A DNA stretch of 64,000 nucleotides from Pestalotiopsis fici W106-1 (Eukaryota > Ascomycota > Sordariomycetes > Amphisphaeriales > Sporocadaceae), in the NCBI RefSeq assembly GCF_000516985.1, contig NW_006917099.1, positions 1,752,685-1,816,684 on the forward strand, read 5' to 3'. Positions 1-11,255 of this stretch are shown here, piece after piece. The position numbers and the translations under genes were made by a program. Numbering within the stretch: position 1 is the first letter of the stretch; each line of letters opens with the position of its first letter. The notes beneath the pieces were generated by a model. It saw nothing but the letters and a program-made list of their open reading frames with translations. It ran no database searches and was not told where the DNA came from.

Positions 1-109
1 TATCCAAGTCTTCATGAATCAAAAGAATAAAACTTTTCGGATATTATAGATAATAGATTCAAATGACTAATTCCCCTTGAGATTGTCTTCCTCCCCTGCA
101 GCAACTTCA

Positions 110-2127
110 TCACGCGATCCAGAGCCAGATTCGGTGAATCAGTCCTCTCGGTACAGGCTCTATATCCATTGCAGTAACTCTCTCAACTTCTTCCAGCCCA
201 CTATGCAAGTCGATTTGATCTACTGGCAAGCAGATGGGGGTTCGTCTGACAACCTTGTGGCCAACGTATAGCATAAAAAATATCGGAATCGAAATATATG
301 AGGTGAGAAAGTTGGAGGCAGTGAAATTTCCCGGAAAGAAAGAGGAGAATCCATTAGTGAGGAGTAATAATATAATAAAAAAAAGTGTAAAATATGTCCC
401 GTATGGCTGCAGAGGACTCTTGAATGGCAAGTCCTTGTGAACTCCATTTCGTATGGCAGCTTTGCGAAACCTCTGAATAAACAAGCAAGTCGTTAGTACG
501 GTCAATCGCCTTGTAAAATCGCAAAATAATAGACAAGCCAAGGACGTACGATATAAGTGATCAGAATAGCAATCCACGAGATGAAGCCATTTCCAACAAC
601 GATGCTAGTGAGCCAGTTGAAAACCTCGCCTCCAGTGTTGGAAACATTTAAGAAGCTAAGAAAGCCAAGGCAGAAACTGGCAAGAACAGCGTAATATGGC
701 ACTCCATTCTTTGTGCACCTGCAGAATATCTTTGGGGCATCGCCGCTGCAGGCCATTCCATAGAGCATTCTTGAAGCGGCATAGAGGAATGAATTGCCGG
801 AGGACCAGGCCGAGGTCAAAATAACAGCGTTCATTATATGGTTGAGGATAGGTATACCCGCATTTTGAATGGCTATCACATAAGGACTGGCCGCGGCATT
901 TGAAGCGCTTTGACTGATGGCGCTCAGCAATGCGCTATCGTCAAACCGGACTGTGACACCAATAACGAGCGTGCCAAGAACGTAAAATGTGAGCAGTCGA
1001 TAAATGAAGCGCCTGGTCGCTTTGGGAATGTTGCGCCGCGGAGCCTCGCACTCACCCGCTGTCATAGTAAGTAGCTCGGGGGATAGAATGAACGAAAAAG
1101 CCGCTCTGATCATAGCATACCAGACGCCGAGAAATCGACCCGTCTCGCCGCCCACGAGGTATGTGTTGAAGGCCCCAGGAGTGGACCAGTATCGGAAGTA
1201 CAATTGATCGTGACTAGGCCCACCACCGAAGAACAAGACGATACCGAGCATAATAAGGCCGACTATAGTGAGAATCTTGATCGACGCAAACCAGAACTCG
1301 GCTTCTCCAAATAGGGAAACAGCAGTCATGTTTAGTAAGAGACAAACTGTATGATGAGTATCACGGCTTCCTGGTATTTGAGAGTCGATTAGGTCTTACC
1401 AGCAAGAACAATAGCGATCCACACCGCCGGATTGACCGGAGAGCCCCAGTACTCGATGACGAGAGATGCTGCTGTTGCCTCAGCTCCCATGGTTATTCCA
1501 AAAGCAATCCTGTTATTGTTATCAGAGCTACGATCTTCAAATAGGTGGAGGAAAGCAGATTATAGTCTCACCAATAGTTCCATCCTGTTCATGTACAATC
1601 TAGGTTAAAAGGCTGTGGGCAACTTGACTTTGAACGATGTTCTGGGACTGACCAATTGCAAAGGCAAGGCTGGGTTCTACAAATCGCTTGATCATGTAAG
1701 GCACTGTAAGTCCTTTGATCGGCATGTACGCAGTCATTTCGCCGAGATCGAGTGTGATGAACCAAACTAGGATTGACATCCAAATGTATGCAATCAGCAT
1801 GCCAGCTACATTCGATCAGTCATCATAAATTTCACCTTTTAATCAAAAAGCAACTCGGCACAAACCTGGTCCTGCGGCTGCTAAAATGCTTCCGGATCCA
1901 ACAAAAAGTCCTGTGCCAATGGTGCCACCTGTGATATTATGAATATAAGGGTCATTTTTAAATTTGGACAGGGGCTGCGTACCAATTGCAATGAGCTGAA
2001 TGTGTCGACTTTTCAATCCACGATGCGTCTCGTTGTTCTTTCCGTAGGGTATGACCTCAAGGACACGGCCTTCTTCTACGTCCCCGGCGGTCGATCCATG
2101 ACCGCGCAACTTGAGCTCGTCAACCAT
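110..2127 (-). CDS. Amino-acid permease (AAT family), proline/GABA-permease-like
   Basis: Plasma-membrane amino-acid/H+ symporter, 565 aa by my model. Exons (minus strand): 2127-1866, 1805-1653, 1584-1572, 1509-1400, 1346-550, 472-110; all junctions keep frame and use GT-AG. The N-terminal half has the family's GTGLFVGSG loop (TM1), and the middle has the FGEAEFWFASIKI segment typical of fungal AAT permeases, followed by hydrophobic helices to give about 12. Exon 3 is only 13 nt but is needed to rebuild the conserved AIGWNYW segment. The family imports amino acids; proline as substrate is inferred from the neighbouring ornithine cyclodeaminase, P5C dehydrogenase and proline dehydrogenase genes, as in the Aspergillus prn cluster (prnB). 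GABA or general amino-acid transport is an alternative. Confidence 0.88.
1572..1584 (-). other. 13-nt micro-exon of the permease gene
   Basis: Exon 2 ends in GCAATTG followed by GTCAGT, and exon 4 starts after CAG at 1509. Only the 13 bases between an AG at 1586-1585 and a GTGAGA at 1571 restore frame and supply the conserved WNYW residues. Confidence 0.7.
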
Positions 2128-2725
2128 GATTGAATCGTGTTGGAGAAGTTTTTGACAACAAAAGTGAGTTGCTATAGAAGGCTGGCTTCTATTTGGCTGG
2201 CAATGACTCTGTACTTTTATGAAGCAAGCTAATTCTATTCTATTTTCCAGTTCCGCAACTCTGCCAGGTCAATCTACATAATTTATGTAAGGATCATGAA
2301 CCCATCGTATCTCCATGACCAAGGTTGGTCTAGATTGACGGATCAAGGTCCCACTACTGATACCGTGAGCAGCTATCAAAGTAACACAACCGTCGGGTTC
2401 TAAGTCGGGTTGAGAATCCGGAGTCATATCTACGAGGAAATCAGGAAGAGTAACGCCAGCCAGCCTATCTGCGCTAGTACCACCCTCCCAAGGCAACTAT
2501 CAGCTTGGACCTGAAGTTTTATCGATTGAAATTATCATCCTTACCAATGAGTTATTGTTGGGTAACTACCTCAGAGCTCGGACTCTCCCCAGACGTATTC
2601 GTATTCACTCATTACGCACTTAGCACGGGCAGAAGACCAGAAGTCAAGCAACAGTTTATGCAGTGAATGGCGCAAGGAATTATCAAGCTTATAGAGACAG
2701 GCCGAAATATTCAGAAAATGAACCT
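2128..2725. other. Intergenic, permease promoter side
   Basis: Lies between the permease start and the 3' end of the ornithine cyclodeaminase-family gene, both on the minus strand. I see no convincing coding region. It should hold the permease promoter; one CCGG occurs near 2420, with no clear paired site. Confidence 0.5.
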
Positions 2726-3844
2726 TCAAAAGCCGTCGACCAAGACTCCGGATGCTGTCTCATGTGCTAGTAACACCAACATTTCAGCAACCGAAACATC
2801 CATAACGCCTGAACCTACACCCTTGTACAAGAGAAAACCTTCTTCCAGCCAGGATTCCAGGGAGCCATCGTCACTGGTGATAATCTGACCCCCAAAAAGC
2901 TCACCAAGCTCAATGAGCTGATCACCACCAATTCCAGCGTCAATTATCTCGCCTGATTCCTCTAGTGCGCCCTCTCGGCTGTCTACAAAGACCAACTTGC
3001 CGCCCGTGGTGGCAAACTTCATCAACTCGGGATCTAGCTCCTTCATGTGGGGTTTGTAAGAACCAATTGCTGTTATGTAGCGCCCCTTGCCGGATTTCGT
3101 CAATAATTCAGCATCAAAAAGAGGCGCAGTTGAGGGTGTTGTGCAGAATATAACATCGGCAGCCTCCACCAATTCCTCCATCTTGGCACCATGAGCCGGG
3201 CTACCAGGCTCCAAACCCTCAAGCCCGGCTTTGATTTCGAGAGACTCGTGGACTGACCACTTTGCCTGGTCATCATTTTGCAGCTCCGCCAGCATTGCTG
3301 CCGTGCGGGCGGGAGATCGATTGACGACAGTGATAGAACGGACATCAGACCCGCGTAGCATCAATGCGATGCGAATATGCCAGATGGCTTGTTTGCCAGC
3401 GCCGAATACCAGAATATTCTGGACATGCTTTCGGCGGGGAAACAACAGCAACGCTCCCATGGCAGTCCGGAAAGCCGTCAGCTCCTCCGCACCGAGGACA
3501 GCCATAGGATCGCCATCCGGACGGAGAACGAGCATGGCGCCTCGGGGCGCGGTTCTCTGTGGAGAGCCTGGCGAGGGCGCACTAGGAGACGGGACGCCAA
3601 GAAGCTTGCTTGCCATGGCCGTGCTGGACATAGCCGGCATGAAGAGGTTCACGACGCCATCAGGCCGAGTGCGTACCGTTCGGGATGCTTGTTGTGCTGC
3701 CGCGCCGGCGCTTGTGGTATCACCCGAGGAATAATCCTTCAAAGACTTGCTCAGGCCGGTAGCTATCCGCTGTACCGTCTCCTTGCTCAGGGATAGTAGA
3801 ATCGTTCGCACGTGTGCGTCAGAAAGAACGAGTAACTTGCCCAT
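2726..3844 (-). CDS. Ornithine cyclodeaminase / mu-crystallin family protein
   Basis: Single-exon gene of 372 aa; I start at the ATG at 3844 because the upstream extension would need TTG. A Rossmann NAD(P)-binding motif is seen mid-protein (ILVFGAGKQA), with the family's DSREGALEESGE and GIGGDQ..ELGEL blocks in the C-terminal half. Known members either convert L-ornithine to L-proline with loss of ammonia, or act as NAD(P)H-dependent ketimine reductases (mu-crystallin; bacterial pyrroline-2-carboxylate reductases). Between a permease and a D-amino-acid oxidase gene, both roles fit; ketimine reduction to L-proline is attractive because the oxidase would make such imines. It may be the counterpart of prnX of the Aspergillus prn cluster, which I recall as belonging to this family. 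Substrate is not decidable from sequence. Confidence 0.88.
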   Translation of the reverse strand: MGKLLVLSDAHVRTILLSLSKETVQRIATGLSKSLKDYSSGDTTSAGAAAQQASRTVRTRPDGVVNLFMPAMSSTAMASKLLGVPSPSAPSPGSPQRTAPRGAMLVLRPDGDPMAVLGAEELTAFRTAMGALLLFPRRKHVQNILVFGAGKQAIWHIRIALMLRGSDVRSITVVNRSPARTAAMLAELQNDDQAKWSVHESLEIKAGLEGLEPGSPAHGAKMEELVEAADVIFCTTPSTAPLFDAELLTKSGKGRYITAIGSYKPHMKELDPELMKFATTGGKLVFVDSREGALEESGEIIDAGIGGDQLIELGELFGGQIITSDDGSLESWLEEGFLLYKGVGSGVMDVSVAEMLVLLAHETASGVLVDGF

Positions 3845-4276
3845 TTTAATCGGGATGGAGGTATTCAAAATAATATTTGATGCAGCTGGACTTGACAGCC
3901 CAGGCTTTGGGAGTGTTCTGTAGACAATGTCTCAGATTGCTAGCCTTGACATGTATGCAGCAAGCAGGCAAATAACATAACGTGGTGTTCTCAATTTGGA
4001 TCCTAGCTGTCCGCCGCCTTCTATACCTGCTGCAAACGTACTGATGTGGTATTGTCCAATTTGCCGATGCTGTAGTGAGAGATTTACAGAGAAAATGATG
4101 CACCCAGATGATCGAATGACCCGGAGAAGCCCCACCGATAGTCATGACGTGGTTGAAGCTCAGGAAACTGATTGGGTCGGACTGATGTCCCGATATCTAA
4201 TCTCGGCGTACGACGATGTCCTAGCAATGGCGACAGTCGATTACACTAAGCCAACGACATAGGCTAGGGCGACCAC
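3845..4276. other. Intergenic
   Basis: Short spacer between two minus-strand genes. Small ORFs run through it, but none has family features; I see only the upstream region of the cyclodeaminase-family gene. Confidence 0.5.
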
Positions 4277-5456
4277 CTACAACTTGGAGCTGAGCTTTGT
4301 CACTAAATCAGCTACCCGTTCGGCCATTCCAAATGCATACACATATCCTAAGCCACCAGCACCATACGCGTGAATCGTGTTATCTTCTCGTTCCACCCGT
4401 AAGCCGCCCTTGCGCCCCGGCCGAAAGCCGACAATGTCCTTGATGGCAACATTGGGGACTTCTACATTTAGCCAAGTGAAAGACTGGTTGGGCACAGCGT
4501 TGATGCGCTGCTGAATGTCACGGCGGAGGCCCGCTTGTACCCCCCGGTCCTCGGAACCGTGCTGCGACACCCCGCCAAGAATGACCCCCCCACTGAAACG
4601 GCGTGGTATCGCGTACGTATACTCGGATCCTTGAAAGAGAAATGCCTGGTTGTAGAGACCCGATCGCTCAGGAGGGATGCTGACAAACATGGTCTGCCCA
4701 CGAATCGCCTCGACTGAGGAGTCACGAGCCAAGCTGCCGGCTCCGAGGCCAGAAGCATTGATGATCAATTCCGCACCAGTCAAATAACGAACTTCGCCCA
4801 ATGCTTTCACCGTGTGACGCTTAAACTCGACATTTCCTTGTCTCAGCCTCTCCATAATCCACGGGAGCAGGAATGTAGGATCAACTGTCAGGCCCGTATA
4901 AGAGAACCCGATCTTTGCATGTGGGGGCAAGGACGACTTTGACATCCATGTAAAGTCCGAGAACAGAGACTTGTACCATATCGTCTCGTCTGTGTCGCGG
5001 TCATCGTAATACTCCGTAATTCTCAACTCCTGCGCCTTGTCATAAGATTGCGGTTTTTCAGTTTTGAGCTCGAGGGAAAAGGGCAAGCTCACACTTATTC
5101 CGGTGCCCTCCACGCTCGAATGACGGTTGTAGAAGTCAAGGGATATTTCTTGCATCTGTTGGTCACCACCGGGATATGGAGCAAGCAACGCACCCGCCCT
5201 GGTAGAGTGTCAGTCACTCCAGCTCGGCTCATGGCTGGAATAAGGGCCATGAGATGGCCACACTCGATTCAAGTTTGGCACAGGGGGCAGGCATTACATA
5301 CCACGGACTCGCCCAATCTTGAGAAGCATCACCCGGTAGATCTCTGGCCACGACGATGACACTGTACCCAGCGTCAACAAATTTCAAGGCGCACGCAAGC
5401 CCCACAATGCCTGCGCCAAGTATTCCAACGCGCATTGGGTCGTTTGTTGTCGCCAT
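4277..5456 (-). CDS. D-amino-acid oxidase (FAD), peroxisomal
   Basis: FAD-dependent oxidase of the DAAO/D-aspartate oxidase family, 358 aa. Exons 5456-5302 and 5198-4277, intron 103 bp. The N-terminus carries the dinucleotide-binding motif GAGIVG (residues 14-19), then ARDLPGD and DWASPW, all typical of DAAO. The C-terminal part has the SEYTYAIPRR and GFRPGRKGGLRVE blocks, where the family's substrate-binding Tyr and Arg lie. The protein ends in SKL, a perfect type-1 peroxisomal signal. Reaction: D-amino acid plus O2 to 2-imino acid plus H2O2; D-proline is a good substrate of many DAAOs and would give pyrroline-2-carboxylate. The start at MATTNDP was chosen because it sits a normal distance before the FAD motif. 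Shares an upstream region with the divergent glycosidase gene. Confidence 0.92.
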
Positions 5457-6600
5457 TGCGCCAAATAAAATAAAATAAAATATAACAATGCCAACTTGAT
5501 TTGGCAATGGCCAGAATGAGACAAGGTGTTGGAATCTTTAAAACAATGATTTACAGCTATTTATTCACTCGCGAGTGGATCTATGCGCGCGTAAATACCA
5601 GCAGATGGTACCACTTGCAGGCACGTTGGACATCTAGGCCAGGTTAGCCAGGGCGTTATTCGCTTTCGTGACTAGGCAAATATTAGGTAAATTATTTGTT
5701 TATCAAATGTGGGAATGAATATGGCTCCATTTGCCGGATGAAGATTGTATCCAGGAAATTTGAACTGTACCTACAAACTTACAAACTTAGTGCCATATTC
5801 GAATCGAGTCGCACGATTTCAACACGAGTGCCGAGCTGCACAGGGGTTTTATCGTAGCCTAGCAGATAGATATATTGCTTACCGAGATTGGCCCCCGGCT
5901 TAATTCGGAGTCCTGAGCCGACGATGAATTCCACCATTCATCTGCTAGACCCCAAAGTCCTCGCTTCTTGTTAATGGGAGAAAGACGCATCTCGCTATGT
6001 CTTGAGGCATCCTGGCTTTCTCTCAATGCTGCGGCTTCCGTGGATATAGCAGCACTGCGGTACTTTTTTGATTTAAATATTTTCTTCTTTACAAAGCGGC
6101 GTGTCTTTATCCCGATTTGTTCATCCGATCCAAGTCCAAATTTTATATCGAAGATCGAGAATCCGAAAATGCTTTACACAAACATGATAGAGAATAGATT
6201 GTCATTTTCTTTCCATTCTTTATTGTTATCATGTCAGGTGCAACCTTTGCATCAACCTGCCAATAGAGGGACGCCCGCGGTTATAACTGGGCTCAACTAA
6301 CGTTAATCACGTTGCAAAATAATAGTTTTGTTTAAAGAAGAAGAAACAGATTTCTTGGGCCTTTCATTCATCTTCAAGCAATACTATTTTGGTTCGGGCA
6401 AAGCATGCTTGTGCTATTCTCAGTTCGGGCTAAATGGGTGCGAAAGAGTGGTTTGGAACGTCAAAGCTGATGTCCAGCATGGGGGTCCTTTCGTTTGTTT
6501 ATAACACCGACATGTTTCAGTACATTGCCTAGCTTTTTTTCAAGACTATTTCGAACTGCACACCATTTGTAAAACAGGTAATCGATGAAATATTTGAGCA
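5457..6600. promoter_or_regulatory. Divergent intergenic region, DAAO / glycosidase
   Basis: 1.1 kb between the head-to-head starts of the D-amino-acid oxidase and the secreted glycosidase. No coding region supported. AT-rich stretches occur near 6060-6200; no specific operator recognised. Confidence 0.5.
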
Positions 6601-9600
6601 ATGAGATTGTCTACGCTTAGCTTTGATTTGTGGGCTATGGCCGCATTCGCCTTTGTTGACTGCTTGTCACCAGATGCAGCGGCAGGTACTTTTAGCACTC
6701 CCGCAACAAACGTCCGACCAAGGTTCAGATACTGGTGAGAGCTCTACATCGGTTACTGAATGTCATTAATGGTGATTCTAGGCTACCTGATGCAAGTATT
6801 GATGCAGACCTCATGGCGAGCGACCTCCAACAGCTGAAAGAGCGCGGCGCCGGTGGTGTAGAGCTTCATAATTACTTTGGCTCTCCAAAGGTTTGTGTTC
6901 AAGTTAGTCGTGTGAATGGGTTATACTGACGTACTTAGGGATATCCTCCCACGGACTGGAACATTTACGGATATGGTACCACTAATTACGTAGACCTATT
7001 CAAAGCTGCCATGCAAGTCAGTTCAGAGAATGATATGACTTTCGACTATGCCATGAACAACAATGGAGCTGTTCCAGCTGAATGGGATAATCCAGGACTT
7101 TCCTGGGCTTTGGTATGGCACCTTAAATACCATCTTGCAACGAGTTCTAACGAGCATGTAGAAGTCAAGTAGCGTTACCATCAATGGCACTTTTACTGGA
7201 AAGATACCAGGGTGGGGACAGTCAGACTTCCTTGCTGCTCATACTTATGCGATTACTAGAGTCGAAACAGTAAATACGCGCATCACCACACCATTTGGCC
7301 GATACGGAAGTTATACGAGGTCTACCATCTCCAATGACTCCCTTACAGAAGTCACAGATCTAGTTGCGACAGACGGTACTATAGACGTCAGTCCGGTCCC
7401 TGTAGCTGGAGCTGAGTCTTATGTACTACAAGCGTGGTATATGTATCAGCCCTTGGGCCGTGAGATCATCGCCAACAGCCACCCATCGACTTTTCTCGGG
7501 AATGGAAGCCTGTATGCCGATCATTTCTCAGCGACTGGCGCAAAGGTCATCACCGACTTTTTGGAAGAATATATCTTCATCGACGGTGCCAAGGAGCTGA
7601 TTCAGCAAGTAGGCCATTATTTATGGGAAGACAGCGTCGAGATTCCCGCACCCGTTTACTGGACGCCGGGCTTGGAGAAACAGTTCAAAGCACAGCACGG
7701 TGTGAGTATCATGATAGTATTCTCATGTAGGATTATTCTAACTTGCATCAAAGTATTCAATTGTTCCCTTTCTTCCTCTAATTCAATCTATTGGTGGATA
7801 TCAGGCAAGCGCGCCAGGTCCGAGAATAGTGGTTGATGCTGCAGCGTTCAACAAGGGAGTCGTGGGTGACTTCTTGTCAACGCTGAATGTCGGCCTCGGA
7901 AATTATTACAATCATCTGGTGAACTTTACCAACTCTCTTGGGCTCAAGTTTTCGGGTCAGATTGGGTACAATCTCCCCGTGGATATGTTGCGGGCAGTCC
8001 CCGTTGCTGACGTCCCCGAAACTGAAACTCTATCTTTTGGCAACAACATTGACGGTTTCCTCCAATACTCGGGACCAGCCGACTTAGCCCGCAAACAAAT
8101 CATCTCCATCGAGTTAGGCGCTGACTACAAACTGTCATTCTCGCAAACGTGGAGCAGACTATTGCTTGACGCAACACGAGCCTTCATTGGTGGCGTGAAC
8201 CAGGTCATTATCCACGGTGCGACATACTCGCATAACTTCACTCAAACGACCTGGCCAGGCTATACTACCCATGGATACGATTATCCTGAGCATTCAAGAC
8301 ATCAACCTAGTTGGGACGTCGGATGCCCTGAAGCCTTAGCCTATCTCGGCAGAGTTCAGTGGGTGCTACAGAGTGGGACGCCGAAGGTGGACGTGGTCTT
8401 TTGGGACAGACAATCTCCACAAAGCGCATTTCCGTTTGCGTTGTACCAACCATCGGATCTGCGGGTAGCTGGATACACCTATGAGTATCTTTCCCCGGAT
8501 AATTTCGCTCTCCCAGAAGCCAATGTGGTCAATGCCTCACTTGCCCCCACAGTACAGTCGTTCAGGGTCTTGGTCATCCGTGGAAACAGTACTTTGACGC
8601 CCGAAGGCATTGAATATGTGGCTCATTATGCCGAGGCAGGCTTGCCCATCTTTATCAGCGGAGCTCTGACTTACAGCTATGACACCGCGAACATGACAGC
8701 CATCAACAACGCAAACGAGACGCTCAAATCCCTTATCGGTGCATACAATGTTCACCAGGTTCCGTACGAAGACCTAGCTTCGTCGATCGCTTCATTAGGC
8801 ATTGTTCCACGGTCGCGCATTGATACCAATGGGACGTGGTATACTAGATGGCGAGAGCTATCCAACGGCGATGTCTACATCTTTGTCTACAACGAAGGTG
8901 ATTATAGCACAGGGACCATTACTATTGAGGCTTCAGGATCGGCCTATCTTTTGAATGCCTGGACTGGCGGCGAGTCTCGCATCGGGCAATATACTCGGGA
9001 AGGTAACAACATGACCATACCGCTAGCTCTGCACAATCTAGAGACCGCCATCATCAAGCTCAACGCCAGCGAGCCACTGGACACATATATCATCGCCCGT
9101 ACAGCATCCATTCTAGACTTGGACGTCGGTACTGATTCCGTCATAAGAACCAAAGTCGCTCATTCCCAGTTATCATCATCATTGATATTGTCTTCTGGCG
9201 AGACTGTGAACCTCAGTGTTCCCGAAATTGACGCAGCTTATAGCATCAAAAACTGGACATTGGTAGTCGAGCAATGGCTCGCTCCAGATAATTTATATGA
9301 CTTGGACTTAGATGCCAAGAAAGTGAACCTCACTATTAACATTGAGGGCACGGTGCTTTCGTCTTGGAACGACCTCGGAGCGACAAACATGTCCGGCATC
9401 GGATACTATAGCGCAAATTTTGAATGGCCCAGTGTCACTGGGCTAGAGTATGGGGCTTATCTTTCCCTTCCAGCAGTGGAACAAGGTCTTACCGGTGCCT
9501 TGAACGGGAAACCGTTGCCGGCATTCGACATCACAAATCCGCATCTTGACATGTCACCATTTCTTGTTGTTGGAACGAATTCATTGACTCTGAGAGTGGC

Positions 9601-9757
9601 ATCGACGGCATGGAATAGCGCTCGGACGTACTGGGACCAGATCAAGACTGGTGGTAAAGGACCTTCTCATGGTCTTGATACGCTTCCTGATATGCAAGAT
9701 TGTGGGATTGTCGGCGAGGTCGTAATCACACCCTATGTTGTCCTCCAGATAAATTAA
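6601..9757 (+). CDS. Secreted glycoside hydrolase, GH106/alpha-L-rhamnosidase-like
   Basis: Predicted 969-aa secreted protein from five exons: 6601-6734, 6782-6890, 6939-7112, 7162-7701, 7805-9757; all junctions are GT-AG and keep frame. Residues 1-22 form a hydrophobic signal peptide, followed by a low-complexity Ala/Ser/Thr stretch and RFRYWLPD. Early blocks (GAGGVELHNYF, WNIYGYGT) resemble the TIM-barrel start of the rhamnosidase-like GH106 group. The final 150 residues have a jelly-roll, sugar-binding-like segment (LNGKPLP, DITNPHLD, GTNSLTLRVAST). Numerous N-x-S/T sites agree with secretion. Likely role: removal of sugars from plant or microbial polysaccharides outside the cell. It has no obvious part in proline metabolism and may be a passenger, though it shares a promoter region with the D-amino-acid oxidase. 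Family call is from recall of conserved blocks, not a search. Confidence 0.72.
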
Positions 9758-9822
9758 GTGTTGCCGTATCAATATCAAAGTATTCCAAAGTTGCTGGCTA
9801 CTGGTATATTCTCTCGACTATA

Positions 9823-10605
9823 CTACATGATAGCATTGACATCGACTTCGATTTGGACATCGAGCGGCAATCTGGACACTTCCATCGATGTGCGTGGAGG
9901 TTTCTGCGGGAAGTAGTCGTTGTACACTTTGTTGAACTCTGGGAGGATCGAAAAGTCATTGACGTATACCTGTTCACATCACGGCGGATATCAGTACATA
10001 TGATGCAAAACGTACGTTTCTCGAGCCACGCGCCCAGCGACACAGTGATGATTAGATTGGGGGGGAGAAGATGCGTTTAGACACATTCGTTACTGACCGT
10101 GACTTTTACGACCTTTTCCAGACTTGAGTTTGCTTCCTTGAGGATTGCACTTATGTTTTTGCAGATCTGGTGCGCCTGCTCGGTCACGGAACCCTTGATT
10201 ACGTTGCCTTCTTGATCAGCGGCTACCTGTCCTGCTACCCAGACTTGGCCATTGGCTGCGAATGCCTGCGACTGAAGTACGACGATTAAGTATCAACAAA
10301 AGCGTCAAAATAAGGATATGTCAACCGAGAAACGTACGTAATGGCCGATAGCTGTAGTGAAAGATATCGGTCAGCAGAGCTCCTCAAAGCACACGATGAA
10401 AGGGTATGATCGCATTCATCGAATCGGTAGACTCACGTGCATAGCTCTTGCTTGTAAATATAGTTTGAATGGTGGAATGCATCCTGAGCGGTTGGATCTG
10501 TGATGCAATACTCCGGGTTCGTAATGCTGCCCTACTTTGCACAGGGGACGACGATACCATTGTCCTTGCAAAACGGGCAAGCGACGCATTCGCACGCGAT
10601 AACAT
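9823..10605 (-). CDS. RidA (YjgF/L-PSP) imine/enamine deaminase, mitochondrial
   Basis: Predicted 167 aa from four exons: 10605-10437, 10351-10338 (14 nt), 10271-10098, 9969-9823. The first 55 residues are rich in Arg, Ser and Ala and lack acids, as in a mitochondrial presequence. After it come the RidA blocks APIGHYSQAF, GQVWVAGQV, the YVNDF strand and the C-terminal FPQKPPRTSMEV with the conserved Arg, then LPLDVQIEVDVNAI. The family hydrolyses reactive enamines/imines made by PLP enzymes and by amino-acid oxidases, releasing 2-oxo acids and ammonia. Its place between a D-amino-acid oxidase and P5C dehydrogenase suggests control of imine intermediates in this cluster. Exon 2 is required to supply the conserved PIGHY residues. 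It is head-to-head with P5C dehydrogenase. Confidence 0.9.
10338..10351 (-). other. 14-nt micro-exon of the RidA gene
   Basis: Bases 10351-10338 (minus) lie between an AG at 10353-10352 and a GTACGT donor at 10337. They complete the codon split by exon 1 and encode the conserved IGHY of the RidA signature. Confidence 0.75.
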
Positions 10606-11255
10606 TGTCGTGAAGCTTTAACTAGTTTCAGCGAATGGGTGGAAGATTGAGCACGTCTTGTCGAGAATTTCAAATCGCCGCGTCGGCCCAACTAAGTACC
10701 GTACTGCCATCTGATCCGGTGCAGGGCGAGTATCGCGATCTCGTTCCGGAACTTGGACACCGGATCGGAACGCTGAAATATCCAAAGTTACTGATAAGTG
10801 ATTTCACATTTGGTGATTCAACGGTGTTTGGTCATCGTGTTCTGTCTATCTAGGCCAAGTCGTACGTGTCGCTATGTAATATTCGTGACATTGGTGGAAC
10901 GCGAAGCGCCCAGGGCTCATTCAGTGCTTACGATAGCGTGCGGATCAAGCTTCCGAGCGAGACGTTCGGGAATCCAAGCCGCCAGATCCCGAGCATAGTC
11001 TCCGCAACGATTTTGAACCAATATCCTATAGGCCCAATCAAAGATATGATCGCTAGGGAAAGCGCATCCAGATTTCCACATTGTGCTTCCAGCTTATTTC
11101 GCAGACTTCTATCTCGACACAATCTGACATTGCGCTTGAAGCTATATAATCCCGGTGCCATATCAAGTTTCCAAACATACCTCTGTATCCGAGCGCGAAC
11201 CGAGGCCAAAGTACTGGATCTGTTGTGTGGACATCACCCACGTTCATTGATCGTG
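10606..11255. promoter_or_regulatory. Divergent promoter RidA / P5C dehydrogenase
   Basis: 650 bp between two head-to-head genes that likely act together. It contains a CCGG-rich inverted-repeat block at 10713-10766. Small ORFs cross it without family features. Confidence 0.55.
10713..10766. promoter_or_regulatory. Candidate operator: nested CCGG inverted repeats
   Basis: GATCCGGTG at 10713-10721 is the exact reverse complement of CACCGGATC at 10758-10766. Between them lies a perfect 10-bp palindrome GTTCCGGAAC at 10743-10752. CCGG half-sites are the kind of element bound by Zn2Cys6 activators; the proline activator PrnA of Aspergillus uses CCGG-containing sites. Binding here is inferred only. 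Confidence 0.45.

Noticed and set aside
110..1329. Permease frame change near 500-560 (possible frameshift)
   Set aside because: Explained by an intron 549-473 with good GTACGT/CAG ends.
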